Shown here: piece by piece, positions 8,098-17,529 of the stretch
How the letters are laid out: the number at the start of each line of letters is the position of its first letter
Numbering within the stretch: position 1 is the stretch's first letter
Assembly: GCA_964486935.1 (NCBI GenBank)
Contig: CAZAPG010000032.1
Span: forward strand, 16,091 to 80,090
Length of the DNA stretch: 64,000 nucleotides
Direction: 5' to 3'
Source: CAZAPG01 sp964486935
Lineage (GTDB): Bacteria > Chloroflexota > Anaerolineae > 4572-78 > J111
The notes under the pieces: model-generated
Seen by the model: only the letters and a program-made list of their open reading frames with translations
What the model was told of the DNA's origin: nothing
Databases searched by the model: none
Position numbers and translations under genes: made by a program

Positions 8098-11000
8098 TTA
8101 CGCAAAGGATTCAACTTCTGAGGGTTCTGCCGGGGCGCTGCTTTTTTCATAAATGGGTAAAGCCACGGTAAAGGTGCTGCCTTTTCCAAAAACGCTCTCT
8201 AACCAAATGCGGCCGTTGTGCTTTTCAACAATACCTTTGGTAATAGCCAGGCCCAGGCCCGTGCCTTTAATTTCGGCCATGTGGTCGCCGCGCACCCGGT
8301 AGAATTTTTCAAAGATGTGCGGCTGGTCGCTGGCCGGAATCCCCATGCCGGTGTCTACAACCTGCACCCGTATTTCGCCATCCTGAGCGTAGGCTTTTAT
8401 AGTAACTTTGCCCTGAACAGGGGTATATTTAATGGCATTGCCAACCAGGTTAAAAAGCACCTGGCTTAGTCGGGTGGCGTTGGCCAATACGGTTGGCAAA
8501 TTTGGTTTGAGATTGTTGCTGAGTTCAATGGATTTATCGGCGGCCTGGGGCAACAGCGCTTCGGTAACGGTTTGCACAATGGGGTTAATATTGCATGGCT
8601 CCATTTCCATATCAATGCCGGCCTCAATTTTGCCGACATCCAGAATGTCGTCAATAAGCTGCCCCATGGCCCGCACTTGCCGGTCAACAGCATTTAGCAA
8701 CTCTTTTTGGTCTTTGTTGATTGGGCCGGTTTCGCCTACCAGATTGGCGGCCAGCAGAATAGTAGAAAGCGGCGAGCGGAGGTCGTGCGATACCGAGCTG
8801 ACAAAATCGTTTTTAAGCTGGTTGAGTTCTTTAAAGTGGCTGACATCTTGCATGGTGGCAACCCAGCCAATTACCTCGCTGTTGCCAATTGCCACTGGCG
8901 AGAGGCTGGCAAAAAAGGTACGGCCATCATCCAGGTCAATTTCTCCGGTGGGGGTGCTGCCCTGCATGGCGCTTTCAAATAGCTCTATCAGGGTGTCCAG
9001 ATGGGTGCTTTCGGCCAGCAGGCGCCCTCTTTGAGATTCTTCAACGCCAATCAATTCTCTGGCGGCGGGGTTATCCAACACAATGCGCCCGTTGCGGTTG
9101 ACGACCAGTACGGCGTCGGTAATACTGGCCAGAATGGCGGCCAGCCGGGCGCGCTCCTGTTCAACCTGTTGAAACAGGTGGGCGTTGGCAATGGTGGCAG
9201 AAATTTGAGAAACAATCAGCGAGAAAATACGCAGCACGTTGTCGCTAAAACTTTCTTCCCGGCCAGAAGCCAGATACATTAACCCCTGCGCCCCCTGGCG
9301 GGTTAAAATTGGCAGAGAGAGTTCGGTAACGGGCCGCCAATCGACGGGCACGGGCATGTTGCCGGCAATACAGCGAGATGAAACAAGCTGAAGGTTGTTG
9401 GCGTTGCTAATTTCTGAAAATGTGTCAAAAATTTCCTGGATAATTTTATGTTCTTGTTTAAATCCATAGGGTATTGCCAGGCCGGTATAAACGCCTTCGT
9501 CGGCGGCAATAACCACTCCATGCACATCGCCCGGCAGCAGGCGGGGTAACATATTGAGGGTGGTATCAACAATTACGCTAATATCTGTGGTTGAAACAAG
9601 CATCTCGCCCAGCCGGTTTAGCAACTGCAACTCGTTGGTGCGTTGCTCCATAGCGTCGATGAGCAAGGCTTTGTCGATGGCAATGGCCAGTTGGGGGGCC
9701 AGTTGCTCCAGCAGTTTTAATTCGGTGGAGCCGTAGGCCCCAATCTGCCGGCTGCCCAATGTTAGGCTGCCGTTTGGTATTTTGTGGGCGGCCAGTGGCA
9801 CAACCGCTTTTGATTTGACCCCGTCAATCAAGAGTATTTCATTATCCGGGTATATTTCTTTGGCGTTGTGTCGCCCGCCAATGTTACCGGAGACATACCC
9901 TTTGCCCTGATGGATAACGTGGGCAAGTTCTGACCCCTTGAGTGGAATTGCCTGTTTGGTTTGTTCAATGCAGCCGTGTTCGTTAAATATCCATTGCCGA
10001 ATTTTATCTTTAGAGTCGTTTAGCAAAGAGGCGCTGATGTGGTCGAATTTGAACAGGCGCTGAAGTTGTTTGAAGATGATTTTGGCCGTTTCCGACAACC
10101 CATGTCCGGCGTTAATAATGGCTGTAATCTGGTTGATAATTTCGTTAATGTGCGCTCGCGCCTGAGACTCTTCGTACATCAGGGCGTTTTTTAGGGCAAC
10201 ACCCAGCGAAGCGGCCAAAGAGACCAGCAATCTCTGGTCGTTATCATTAAACGGGCCGCTGTGTTTGTTGAGCATTTCAAGCACGCCAATGGGTTTGCCC
10301 TGAACCACCAGCGGCACGCATAGCACCCGTTTGGTTTTAAAATTAATCGCTCTATCAATTTTGGCGGTAAATCGCTCATCGCTGGCGGGGTTGTTGACCA
10401 GGACGGGCTTGTTGTTGACTAAAACCCACCCGGCAATACCTTCTCCGGGTTGCAGCCGGTATGAGGTAACTTGTTTGTTTTCTCCCCGCAGGGTGATTTT
10501 GAAGTAAAGCTCATTGGATTCTTCATCCATTAACAGCAGCGAACCGGCCTCAACATCCATAATTTTGTTGATGCCGGCCATAGTTTTTTGAATAACCTCA
10601 TCAATATTCAGGCTCGAAGTAATAGTCTGGGCAATCTGGTTAAGCGTTACCAGAGTGTCAGAATGGCGCTCCAGCTCTTGCATCAGGTAGGTGTTTTCCA
10701 GGTTACGGGCCAGGTGTTTACCCAGGTAGGTTAAAAAATCTTCCCACTCGGCGGCCAGCGGCTGAGTGGCCCCGGCTTTTTGCCCAATAACCAAAACCCC
10801 CAACAAAGCGCGCTCTGTAACCAGGGGAACTGCCGCGATGGGCGTTATGTCAAAGGTGGTAAATAGCGCGTCGCCCAGGTCGGTATCAATTTGACTCTTT
10901 GCCAGGCCGGTTGCCTCAATAAATAACGGCGTTTTTTGAACGGCCAACTGTTCTAACAGGGTGTGAGACGTTGGGCGGCCATCCTGGGTTATGGGGGCGC

Positions 11001-11250
11001 TATCGTGCAATTTGATTTTTGCGTTGGGGGCAATTGTTAAAGGAGTGCAAACAACTCCAAAGGCAACCGGAGGTAAAGGGGAAAATGTCGCCGCCCAAAC
11101 TGCCTCAAGGCGCAAAGACTCAATTAGCAAATCAATGGTTTTTTCTAATTGAGTAGCTAAGGGCAGCAACTGGCTAAACTGTTGGTCAATTTGGTGCAGT
11201 GTTAGCCAGATAGAAGCGGGCGCATTTATGTGGGTTAATTGTGATTTCAT
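8098..11250 (-). CDS. Multi-GAF/PAS sensor histidine kinase
   Basis: 1050 residues, predicted soluble (no signal peptide or membrane helix). In order: an N-terminal GAF-like domain (about 45-185), a clear GAF (about 200-355, LQPGEGIAGWVLVNNKPVLV and KRVLCVPLVVQGKPIGVLEM), one or two further GAF-like domains (about 375-690), a PAS domain (about 700-805, ITDAVLVVNRNGRIVLDNPAA), then HisKA with the phospho-acceptor His in SVSHDLRSPLSTILLAANL (near 820) and an HATPase_c domain with N, G1 and G2 boxes (VGNAIKYTPVQG, VVDTGMGIP, GTGLGLAITKGIVEKHNGRI). GAF arrays in this class sense small ligands, light or redox. There is no adjacent response regulator, so the partner is unknown. Confidence 0.93.
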   Translation of the reverse strand: MKSQLTHINAPASIWLTLHQIDQQFSQLLPLATQLEKTIDLLIESLRLEAVWAATFSPLPPVAFGVVCTPLTIAPNAKIKLHDSAPITQDGRPTSHTLLEQLAVQKTPLFIEATGLAKSQIDTDLGDALFTTFDITPIAAVPLVTERALLGVLVIGQKAGATQPLAAEWEDFLTYLGKHLARNLENTYLMQELERHSDTLVTLNQIAQTITSSLNIDEVIQKTMAGINKIMDVEAGSLLLMDEESNELYFKITLRGENKQVTSYRLQPGEGIAGWVLVNNKPVLVNNPASDERFTAKIDRAINFKTKRVLCVPLVVQGKPIGVLEMLNKHSGPFNDNDQRLLVSLAASLGVALKNALMYEESQARAHINEIINQITAIINAGHGLSETAKIIFKQLQRLFKFDHISASLLNDSKDKIRQWIFNEHGCIEQTKQAIPLKGSELAHVIHQGKGYVSGNIGGRHNAKEIYPDNEILLIDGVKSKAVVPLAAHKIPNGSLTLGSRQIGAYGSTELKLLEQLAPQLAIAIDKALLIDAMEQRTNELQLLNRLGEMLVSTTDISVIVDTTLNMLPRLLPGDVHGVVIAADEGVYTGLAIPYGFKQEHKIIQEIFDTFSEISNANNLQLVSSRCIAGNMPVPVDWRPVTELSLPILTRQGAQGLMYLASGREESFSDNVLRIFSLIVSQISATIANAHLFQQVEQERARLAAILASITDAVLVVNRNGRIVLDNPAARELIGVEESQRGRLLAESTHLDTLIELFESAMQGSTPTGEIDLDDGRTFFASLSPVAIGNSEVIGWVATMQDVSHFKELNQLKNDFVSSVSHDLRSPLSTILLAANLVGETGPINKDQKELLNAVDRQVRAMGQLIDDILDVGKIEAGIDMEMEPCNINPIVQTVTEALLPQAADKSIELSNNLKPNLPTVLANATRLSQVLFNLVGNAIKYTPVQGKVTIKAYAQDGEIRVQVVDTGMGIPASDQPHIFEKFYRVRGDHMAEIKGTGLGLAITKGIVEKHNGRIWLESVFGKGSTFTVALPIYEKSSAPAEPSEVESFA

Positions 11251-11375
11251 ATAAATGTAATAAACATAGACAATTGTAGTTTCAGTATACCAGCGATAAG
11301 AGGGGCTGACAACCCCCTATTGGCCCAATAATAAACTTATTTACGTTAAACTGGCTGGTCGAGTACCCTGACTGA

Positions 11376-11384
11376 TGTTATAAT
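11376..11384 (+). promoter_or_regulatory. Extended -10 promoter for the amidohydrolase gene
   Basis: TGT followed by a perfect TATAAT at 11379-11384, that is, an extended -10 (TGnTATAAT), 54 bp ahead of the start codon at 11439. The -35 region at 11356-11361 is poor, which extended -10 promoters tolerate. Confidence 0.5.
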
Positions 11385-11438
11385 GAAGCAGCCATTAAAA
11401 AAATTTACTTCTTCAGTGTCAAAATAGCCGCATCCATT

Positions 11439-12335
11439 ATGATTGTTGACATGCATATCCACATGTATCCGGCCCACGTGCGGGCCAATCCGGTGGCCTG
11501 GGCCAAAGAGGCCGGCGAACCCTACTGGGGAGCCTTGATGGGAGATAACCCGGCGGGTACAACTGTTCAGGGGTGGGTTACAATTGAGCAACTCATAGCC
11601 GATATGGATGCTGCCGGCGTTGAGAAAGTAGTGATGCAAGGCATCTATTTTCAACACCTTGAAAACTGCGTGGCTCAAAATAACTGGTATATTGATTGGT
11701 GTAAACGATACCCCGACAGGCTGCTGGGCTTTGCCACAGTTCAGCCGCTGGCCGGCAAACAAGCCCTGGATGAAATTAGACGGGCGGTTGACCGGGGTCT
11801 GTGTGGCATTGGCGAAATTCTGCCTTATGCTCAGGGCCATACTATCCGCCACGACGCTTTTTTGGCAGTGGTAGAACTGGCTATTGAACTGGATATCCCC
11901 CTTTGCCTGCATGGCGCCGAGCCGGTGGGTCACCATTACCCTGGCCGGGCCTACACCCCCCTGGATGATTATGTTTGGCTGGCCCAACAATACCCGAACC
12001 TTAAGCTGATACTGGCCCATTTGGGCGGGTTGTTACCTTTTTACGAATTAAACCGGCGCGTAAAAAAAATTATGCGTAACGTTTTTTATGATACCGCCGC
12101 AGTTCCCTTGTTATATCAGCCGCAAGTGTATAAATTAATTGTCCAGGTTGTCGGGTCACATAAAATTCTTTACGGTTCCGATTATCCCCTGCTACTTTAT
12201 CCACGCCAATCTCGCGTGCCAAACTTTAGCAGCTTGTTAAATGAAATCAAAAACTCTGGCCTGACCTTGCCGGATTTATCGTTGATTTTGGGTAACAATG
12301 CCAGGCGGCTTTTGAGTCTGGAGAGTATTCCATAA
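11439..12335 (+). CDS. Amidohydrolase family (TIM-barrel) metal-dependent hydrolase
   Basis: 298 residues. It fits the Amidohydro_2 type: N-terminal metal-binding HxH in VDMHIHMYP (His 6 and 8), a central His in IPLCLHGAEPVGHHY, a further His in LILAHLGGLLP and the late Asp in ILYGSDYPLL. The spacing matches the barrel metalloenzymes that include decarboxylases such as ACMSD and various hydrolases; the actual substrate cannot be read. ATG at 11439 is the first Met and follows a promoter-like site. It stands alone between two kinase genes on different strands, so context does not suggest a pathway. Confidence 0.85.
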   Translation: MIVDMHIHMYPAHVRANPVAWAKEAGEPYWGALMGDNPAGTTVQGWVTIEQLIADMDAAGVEKVVMQGIYFQHLENCVAQNNWYIDWCKRYPDRLLGFATVQPLAGKQALDEIRRAVDRGLCGIGEILPYAQGHTIRHDAFLAVVELAIELDIPLCLHGAEPVGHHYPGRAYTPLDDYVWLAQQYPNLKLILAHLGGLLPFYELNRRVKKIMRNVFYDTAAVPLLYQPQVYKLIVQVVGSHKILYGSDYPLLLYPRQSRVPNFSSLLNEIKNSGLTLPDLSLILGNNARRLLSLESIP

Positions 12336-12355
12336 TTCAACATATTACCCAAAAG

Positions 12356-12423
12356 GGACGAAGGACGAAAGCCGCTAAGATGGCGCTATTCATCATTCGT
12401 CATTCGTCTTTGGTTCTTCGTCC
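12356..12423. terminator. Imperfect inverted repeat between amidohydrolase and kinase genes
   Basis: GGACGAAGGACGAAAG at 12356-12371 faces CTTTGGTTCTTCGTCC near 12408-12423 (complementary with three mismatches), with internal CATTCGTCATTCGTC direct repeats. The loop is long and there is no T tract, so this may be a remnant repeat rather than a real terminator. Confidence 0.35.
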
Positions 12424-12495
12424 GATGTTTGATATGATTGAATTCAAAGAATCAGGTACAGATATGCGCTAACAACCTGCTATAGGGAAATATTT

Positions 12496-14238
12496 ATGAA
12501 GGATGAAGATAAAACCACAACTCAACTTGTTGAGGAATTAAACCAACTGCGCCGCCGTGTGGCCGAATTAGAAAGTTTAGAAATAGAACGTAAACAGCTA
12601 GAGGCCAAAAAAGACCTTTTGCTGGCCGCCGAAAGAGAGCAACGCGCCCTGACCGAGGCCCTTCACTGGGCCGGCGCCGTGTTGGGCAGCACCTTGAACT
12701 ACGACAAAGTGCTGGATTACACCATGGACCAGCTAGGCCGGGTGGTTAGCTACAACGCCGCCTGTATTATGATTATCGAAGCTAAAAATGCCAACATATT
12801 TCGGGCGCGCGGCTACCATCAGGAAAACGGCGATGGCTTGGTGGCCATTGGCATCTCCGATATTCCGGCGCTGCGTACCGTGCAAGAAACCGGCTGGCCG
12901 CTGGTTATCCCCTATGTTACCGACCGTGATGAATGGGCCGGCTTAGCCAACCAGTCGTGGATAAAATCATCTATTACGGTGCCTCTTCGCACCAAAAATC
13001 GTTTGCTGGGCTTTTTACATGTTGATAGCAACGTGCGCGGATTTTATGACCAAACCGATGCCGAGCGGCTGCACGCCTTTGCCAATCAGGTGGCCATTGC
13101 CCTGGAAAATGCCCAACGTTACGACCGCGCCCGGCAAGAAATTGCCCGGCGCGTAAAAGACCTGAAAAAAGAGCGCAACTTTGCCTCAACCATTCTCAAT
13201 ACGGTTGACGCCCTAATTGTGGTGCTCGACGCCCGCGGGCGCATCATTCAATTCAATAGAGCCTGCGAACGTTTAACCGGCTATCTTCTGGAAGAAGTAA
13301 CCAACAAATATGTGTGGGATTTATTTACCCCCAAAGACGAGATTAAGCAGGTCAAAACTCGTTTCAAACGTTTGCAAAAAGGGCAATACCCTGTTACCTA
13401 CGAGAGTTTCTGGTTGACCAAAGACAAGGAACCCCACCTTATCTCATGGTCTAGCACGGTGCTGCTCAATAACAATGGAGAGGTAGAGCATATTATTAAC
13501 ACCGGCGTCGATATTACCCGACGCCGGCAAACCGAACAGGAACGCGAAAAGCTCATAGAAGAATTGGAAGCCTTTGCCTATACCGTAGCCCACGACCTGC
13601 AAGAGCCATTAGGCAGCATTATTGGCTTTGCCGATGCCTTACTGGAATACCATAGCTCGATGAGTCAAAAAGAATTGCACGAAACCCTGCAATCCGTTGC
13701 CCGTAACAGCCAAAAAATGAGCAATATTATTGATGAACTCATGCTCCTGACCGGAGTACGCAAACAAGAGGTAGTGGTCAAACCCCTTAACATGGCCGAT
13801 ATTCTGGTTGAGGCCGAACGTCGTTTGTCTTATATGATAGAAGAGTACAAAGCCCAAATAAACAAACCCGCCCAATGGCCAACCGCCATTGGCTATGCCC
13901 CCTGGATAGAAGAAGTGTGGGTGAATTATTTAAGCAACGCTATTAAATATGGGGGCAACCCCCCTCGCCTGGAATTAGGCGCAACCGTGCAAGAAGACGG
14001 GCTGATTTCTTTTTGGGTTAGAGATAACGGCCCCGGCCTGACCCCCGAAGAACAAGACCGTTTGTTTACCCCTTTTACCCGGCTAGATAAAGTTAGGGCC
14101 AAAGGACACGGCCTGGGGTTATCAATTGTGCGGCGCATTGTTGAAAAATTAGGCGGGCAGGTAGCCGTAGAAAGCGACGGCGAGGCAGGCCAGGGCAGCA
14201 AATTCAGTTTTACCCTGCCGGGCGCGTCTGCCTTCTGA
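12496..14238 (+). CDS. GAF-PAS sensor histidine kinase
   Basis: 580 residues, no membrane segment. N-terminal coiled coil (about 5-55, QLVEELNQLRRRVAELESLE), GAF domain (about 65-205, ending FANQVAIALENAQRY), PAS/PAC (about 230-345, TVDALIVVLDARGRIIQFNRACERLTG), HisKA with AYTVAHDLQEPLGSIIGF (His near 365) and HATPase_c with VNYLSNAIKYGG, VRDNGPGLTPEEQ and GHGLGLSIVRRIVEKLGG. The HDLQEPL variant of the H-box is typical of phytochrome-like and bacteriophytochrome-related kinases, but the GAF shows no obvious chromophore Cys. Output regulator unknown. Followed by a strong bidirectional terminator. Confidence 0.92.
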   Translation: MKDEDKTTTQLVEELNQLRRRVAELESLEIERKQLEAKKDLLLAAEREQRALTEALHWAGAVLGSTLNYDKVLDYTMDQLGRVVSYNAACIMIIEAKNANIFRARGYHQENGDGLVAIGISDIPALRTVQETGWPLVIPYVTDRDEWAGLANQSWIKSSITVPLRTKNRLLGFLHVDSNVRGFYDQTDAERLHAFANQVAIALENAQRYDRARQEIARRVKDLKKERNFASTILNTVDALIVVLDARGRIIQFNRACERLTGYLLEEVTNKYVWDLFTPKDEIKQVKTRFKRLQKGQYPVTYESFWLTKDKEPHLISWSSTVLLNNNGEVEHIINTGVDITRRRQTEQEREKLIEELEAFAYTVAHDLQEPLGSIIGFADALLEYHSSMSQKELHETLQSVARNSQKMSNIIDELMLLTGVRKQEVVVKPLNMADILVEAERRLSYMIEEYKAQINKPAQWPTAIGYAPWIEEVWVNYLSNAIKYGGNPPRLELGATVQEDGLISFWVRDNGPGLTPEEQDRLFTPFTRLDKVRAKGHGLGLSIVRRIVEKLGGQVAVESDGEAGQGSKFSFTLPGASAF

Positions 14239-14286
14239 CTAATCAAGAGGCCACTTTTTAGAGAGATTCCGGTGGCATTTAAACAA

Positions 14287-14325
14287 AAAATCGGGGAGGT
14301 TGCCTGGGCAGAACTCCCCGATTTT
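14287..14325. terminator. Bidirectional rho-independent terminator
   Basis: Perfect 12-bp stem (AAAATCGGGGAG at 14287-14298 with CTCCCCGATTTT at 14314-14325) and a 15-base loop. A-run on one side and T-run on the other serve both the kinase (+) and the convergent trpB-like gene (-). Confidence 0.85.
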
Positions 14326-14345
14326 GGGTTAGCGGCTTTACAAAC

Positions 14346-15704
14346 TTATCCCATGCTGGGTAGACCGGCCAGCGCCATGGCAATTTCTTCTTCCGGGTAT
14401 TCGTAGGCTTCCAGCTTGCCGGCGTGATAATCCATATAAGCCTGAATATCAAAATGGCCGTGGCCGCACAAATTAAACAGAATGGCCCGGCTCACGCCCT
14501 CTTCCTTGCAGCGCAGGGCTTCGTTAATGGCCCCGGCTACGGCGTGGTTGGCCTCTGGCGCGGGGATAATGCCCTCGGCGCGGGCAAACTGCGCCCCGGC
14601 CGCAAATGTTTCTAGCTGGTCGTAAGCTACGGCCTCAATCTGGCCCAATTCCAGCAGATGGCTGATGAGCGGGGCCATACCGTGGTAGCGCAATCCCCCG
14701 GCGTGAATGCCGGCCGGCACAAAGGTGCTGCCCAGCGTGTGCATTTTTACCAGCGGCGTCAGGTGGCCGGTGTCGCCAAAATCATAGGCGTATTTGCCTT
14801 TGGTCAGGCTGGGGCAGGCCGATGGCTCAACCGCCACCACCCGCACGTCGTTCTGGCCGCGCAGTTTGCGCCCAATAAAAGGGAAAGAGAGTCCGGCAAA
14901 GTTTGACCCCCCGCCGGTAGCGCCCACAAGCACGTCGGGGTAATCGTTGGCCATATCCATCTGCTCAAGGGCTTCCAGGCCAATAACGGTTTGGTGCAAC
15001 AGAACGTGATTTAGCACGCTGCCCAGGCTGTATTTGGTGTCGTCGTTGGTGGCAGCCACCTCTACCGCCTCGGAAATGGCAATACCCAGCGAGCCGGTGG
15101 TGTTGGGGTCTTTCTCTAAAATGGCCCGCCCGGCGTTGGTTTCGGTGCTGGGGCTGGCGTGAACCGTTGCGCCGTAGGCTTCCATTAATCCCCGGCGATA
15201 GGGTTTTTGCTGAAAGCTCACTTTGACCATAAACACCAGACATTCCAGCCCAAAAAAGGCGCAGGCCATAGATAAGGCCGACCCCCACTGCCCGGCCCCG
15301 GTTTCGGTGCTGAGGCGTTTGACGCCCTCCTCTTTATTGTAAAAAGCCTGGGCCACCGCCGTGTTGGGTTTATGAGAGCCAACCGGGCTAACGCCATCGT
15401 ATTTGTAATAAATGCGGGCCGGCGTGTCGAGCGCCTTTTCCAGGCGGCGGGCGCGATAAAGTGGGGTGGGCCGCCACTGCCGGTACACATCTCTGACCGG
15501 CTCGGGAATTTCAATTTCCGGCTCGGCGCTGACTTCTTGCATAATCAGGGCCATAGGAAACAGCGGAGCTAAATCATCGGGGCCAACCGGCTGGCCGGTG
15601 CCGGGGTGCAGCACCGGCGGGGGCGGCGATGGCAGGTCGGCCATAATATTGTACCAGGCGCGGGGAATGCGCTCTTCGCTTAATACATACTTTATTGGGT
15701 CCAT
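14346..15704 (-). CDS. trpB: Tryptophan synthase beta chain, TrpB2 type
   Basis: 452 residues from the ATG at 15704, chosen because AGGAG sits 7 bases upstream; an in-frame start at 15728 lacks such a site. The PLP lysine is in SPVGSHKPNTAVAQAFYN, the glycine-rich phosphate loop in GATGGGSNFAG, and RLSTETGAGQWGSAL is the TrpB glutamate/activation loop. N-terminal and internal extensions relative to TrpB1 (about 400 residues) mark it as TrpB2, the form usually encoded away from trpA and thought to condense indole and serine or salvage indole. No trpA or other trp gene is nearby, which agrees with TrpB2. Confidence 0.92.
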   Translation of the reverse strand: MDPIKYVLSEERIPRAWYNIMADLPSPPPPVLHPGTGQPVGPDDLAPLFPMALIMQEVSAEPEIEIPEPVRDVYRQWRPTPLYRARRLEKALDTPARIYYKYDGVSPVGSHKPNTAVAQAFYNKEEGVKRLSTETGAGQWGSALSMACAFFGLECLVFMVKVSFQQKPYRRGLMEAYGATVHASPSTETNAGRAILEKDPNTTGSLGIAISEAVEVAATNDDTKYSLGSVLNHVLLHQTVIGLEALEQMDMANDYPDVLVGATGGGSNFAGLSFPFIGRKLRGQNDVRVVAVEPSACPSLTKGKYAYDFGDTGHLTPLVKMHTLGSTFVPAGIHAGGLRYHGMAPLISHLLELGQIEAVAYDQLETFAAGAQFARAEGIIPAPEANHAVAGAINEALRCKEEGVSRAILFNLCGHGHFDIQAYMDYHAGKLEAYEYPEEEIAMALAGLPSMG

Positions 15705-16002
15705 TGAAACCTCCTCGTTTTTGGACAAATAAAAATTTTTAATTTTGGATGATAGCTCACATAAAATCGACCAATTTAGGGTAGAATAGATGAATAAATT
15801 TGATTTTAAACGGTGGGTAAAAAATTTTGTCGGTTGATATTAACGTGGTAGGCCAAACGCAGCAGGCGGCACCTTTTGGTTGTGACAAGCTGGCAGGTGT
15901 TGCTGGCCGATTGGCGCAGTATAGCACGAAGCCCCCGCTCCGTCAATAGTTTGCGAGGCCGGGGTTTGGGTTTGACCCGTCTGCTCACACCGGAGATTGA
16001 CT
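15705..16002. other. Intergenic region upstream of trpB2
   Basis: About 300 bases with no supported gene. The first 150 are AT-rich (TrpB2 leader and promoter zone on the minus strand); the rest is GC-rich. No tRNA, riboswitch or T-box-like fold was recognised by eye. Confidence 0.5.
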
Positions 16003-16170
16003 ATGAGTCAAAAATGGCAAACCATCTCCATTTTGGCGCTGGGGCCGCTATTTGGGGTGTGGGCTATGTGGTCGCTTAAACGCTCGCCGGCGGCGCTGCA
16101 ACTGGCGGGCGTGGATGAATTGTCCTCATTCGTCATTCTGAAATTCGCCCAATCGCGCACTTGGAGCTAA
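16003..16170 (+). CDS. Possible small membrane protein, unknown
   Basis: 55 codons, ATG preceded by GGAG at 7 bases spacing (15992-15995). The product starts MSQKWQTISILALGPLFGVW, a single hydrophobic segment of about 17 residues, followed by a polar tail ending in SQSRTWS-like sequence. The stop codon runs into the hairpin at 16169-16203. No family recognised. It could be a leader for the MFS gene downstream or a chance frame; the ribosome site and membrane-like profile argue mildly for a real gene. Confidence 0.35.
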   Translation: MSQKWQTISILALGPLFGVWAMWSLKRSPAALQLAGVDELSSFVILKFAQSRTWS

Positions 16171-16203
16171 AATCCTCACCATTTGCACCCGGTTGAGGAT
16201 TTT
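16169..16203 (+). terminator. Hairpin immediately before the MFS start codon
   Basis: Perfect 10-bp stem AAAATCCTCA (16169-16178) / TGAGGATTTT (16194-16203), 15-base loop. It ends two bases before the ATG at 16206. The right arm contains the GAGGA that would be the MFS ribosome-binding site, so the hairpin could act as a terminator for upstream transcripts and could also hide the ribosome site. Confidence 0.55.
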
Positions 16204-16205
16204 TC

Positions 16206-17411
16206 ATGGCTAACCCACCACCATCTGCCCTTGCCGCTTCACCCAAGAGAGCATTAACCCTGCAAATTACAACGGCCACGCTGGGGCGATTGCTCATTAA
16301 TACCTCTCGCCGTTTTGTGTACCCTTTTGCCCCGGCGTTGAGCCGGGGATTGGGCGTGCCGCTGCCGGCAATTACCTCTTTAATTGCGGTCAACCAGTTT
16401 ACCGGTTTGCTCAGCCCCCTGTTTGGCCCGCTCAGCGACCGCTGGGGCTACCGGGTGATGATGATGGCCGGGCTGGGATTGGTGGCGGTTGGCATGCTGG
16501 CCGGGGGCTTTTTACCTTTTTACGCTACGGTGTTGCTGGCTCTGTTTTTGGCCGGGCTGGGCAAGAGCATTTTTGACCCGGCGCTGCAAGCCTATGTGGG
16601 CGAGAGAGTGCCCTACCAGCGGCGAGGTATGGTGGTGGGGCTGGTCGAGATGAGTTGGGCCGGCTCCACGCTGGTTGGCATTCCGGTGGCCGGCTATCTG
16701 ATTCAGCAGTGGGGCTGGCGCGCCCCCTTTTTTGTTATCGGCGGCCTGGGGCTGCTGGCCGTGGTTGGGCTGGGCCTGGTCATTCCGCGAGACAATCGTT
16801 CCGCCGAGCATGTTGTGGTCACGCCCAATTTTTGGCATGCCTGGCGGCAGTTGCGCCGCAACCGGGCCGCTATGGGGATGCTGGCCTACGTATTTTTTAT
16901 CAGCATTGCCAACGACAACCTGTTTGTAGTGTACGGGGCCTGGCTCGAAAATCGGTTTGCTTTGGGGATAGTAGCGCTGGGTACGGCGACCACGGTTATT
17001 GGCATTGCCGAACTGGTGGGCGAAACGCTGGTGGCCACCATCTCCGACCGGTTGGGGCTAAAGCGGGCCATTACTATTGGGGTGACGCTCTCGACCCTGA
17101 GTTATGTGCTGCTGCCTGCGCTGGGGCAAACTCTGCCCCTGGCCCTGGTTGGCCTGTTTATTACCTTTGTTACCTTTGAATTTACCGTTGTCACCAGCTT
17201 CTCGCTGACCACCGAACTGCTGCCCGGCGCCAGAGCCACCATGCTGGCGGCCTTTCTGGCGATGGCCAGCTCAGGCCGGGTGATTGGCGCCTTAATCGGC
17301 GGGCCGGTCTGGTTGTGGGGCGGAATTGTGACAATCGGCACGCTGTCAACCGTTTCCAGCACCATCGGGCTGCTTTTCTTTTTATGGGGGTTGCGCCGCT
17401 GGCAAAGCTGA
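16206..17411 (+). CDS. Major facilitator superfamily transporter
   Basis: 401 residues, about 12 membrane helices. The MFS A-motif between helices 2 and 3 is visible as GPLSDRWGYRVMM, and a related copy in the second half reads ATISDRLGLKRAI. The profile resembles drug/metabolite efflux carriers of the YfcJ/Bmr type but the substrate cannot be told. The RBS (GAGGA) lies in the hairpin just before the ATG. No co-directional partner directly downstream: a promoter for the next operon intervenes. Confidence 0.9.
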   Translation: MANPPPSALAASPKRALTLQITTATLGRLLINTSRRFVYPFAPALSRGLGVPLPAITSLIAVNQFTGLLSPLFGPLSDRWGYRVMMMAGLGLVAVGMLAGGFLPFYATVLLALFLAGLGKSIFDPALQAYVGERVPYQRRGMVVGLVEMSWAGSTLVGIPVAGYLIQQWGWRAPFFVIGGLGLLAVVGLGLVIPRDNRSAEHVVVTPNFWHAWRQLRRNRAAMGMLAYVFFISIANDNLFVVYGAWLENRFALGIVALGTATTVIGIAELVGETLVATISDRLGLKRAITIGVTLSTLSYVLLPALGQTLPLALVGLFITFVTFEFTVVTSFSLTTELLPGARATMLAAFLAMASSGRVIGALIGGPVWLWGGIVTIGTLSTVSSTIGLLFFLWGLRRWQS

Positions 17412-17435
17412 CATGCCTGTTAGCAACTCATTCGG

Positions 17436-17463
17436 TTGCAGAACTGGGTAGAGTAGTTATAAT
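17436..17463 (+). promoter_or_regulatory. Sigma70-type promoter for the aminotransferase operon
   Basis: TTGCAG (17436-17441), 16-bp spacer, TATAAT (17458-17463), 67 bp before the start codon at 17530. Confidence 0.6.
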
Positions 17464-17529
17464 TTCTGTGTGTCGTAACACCCCGCTACAGACGCTCTTT
17501 TGTTGACCATTAATCATTTGGAGAAAATC

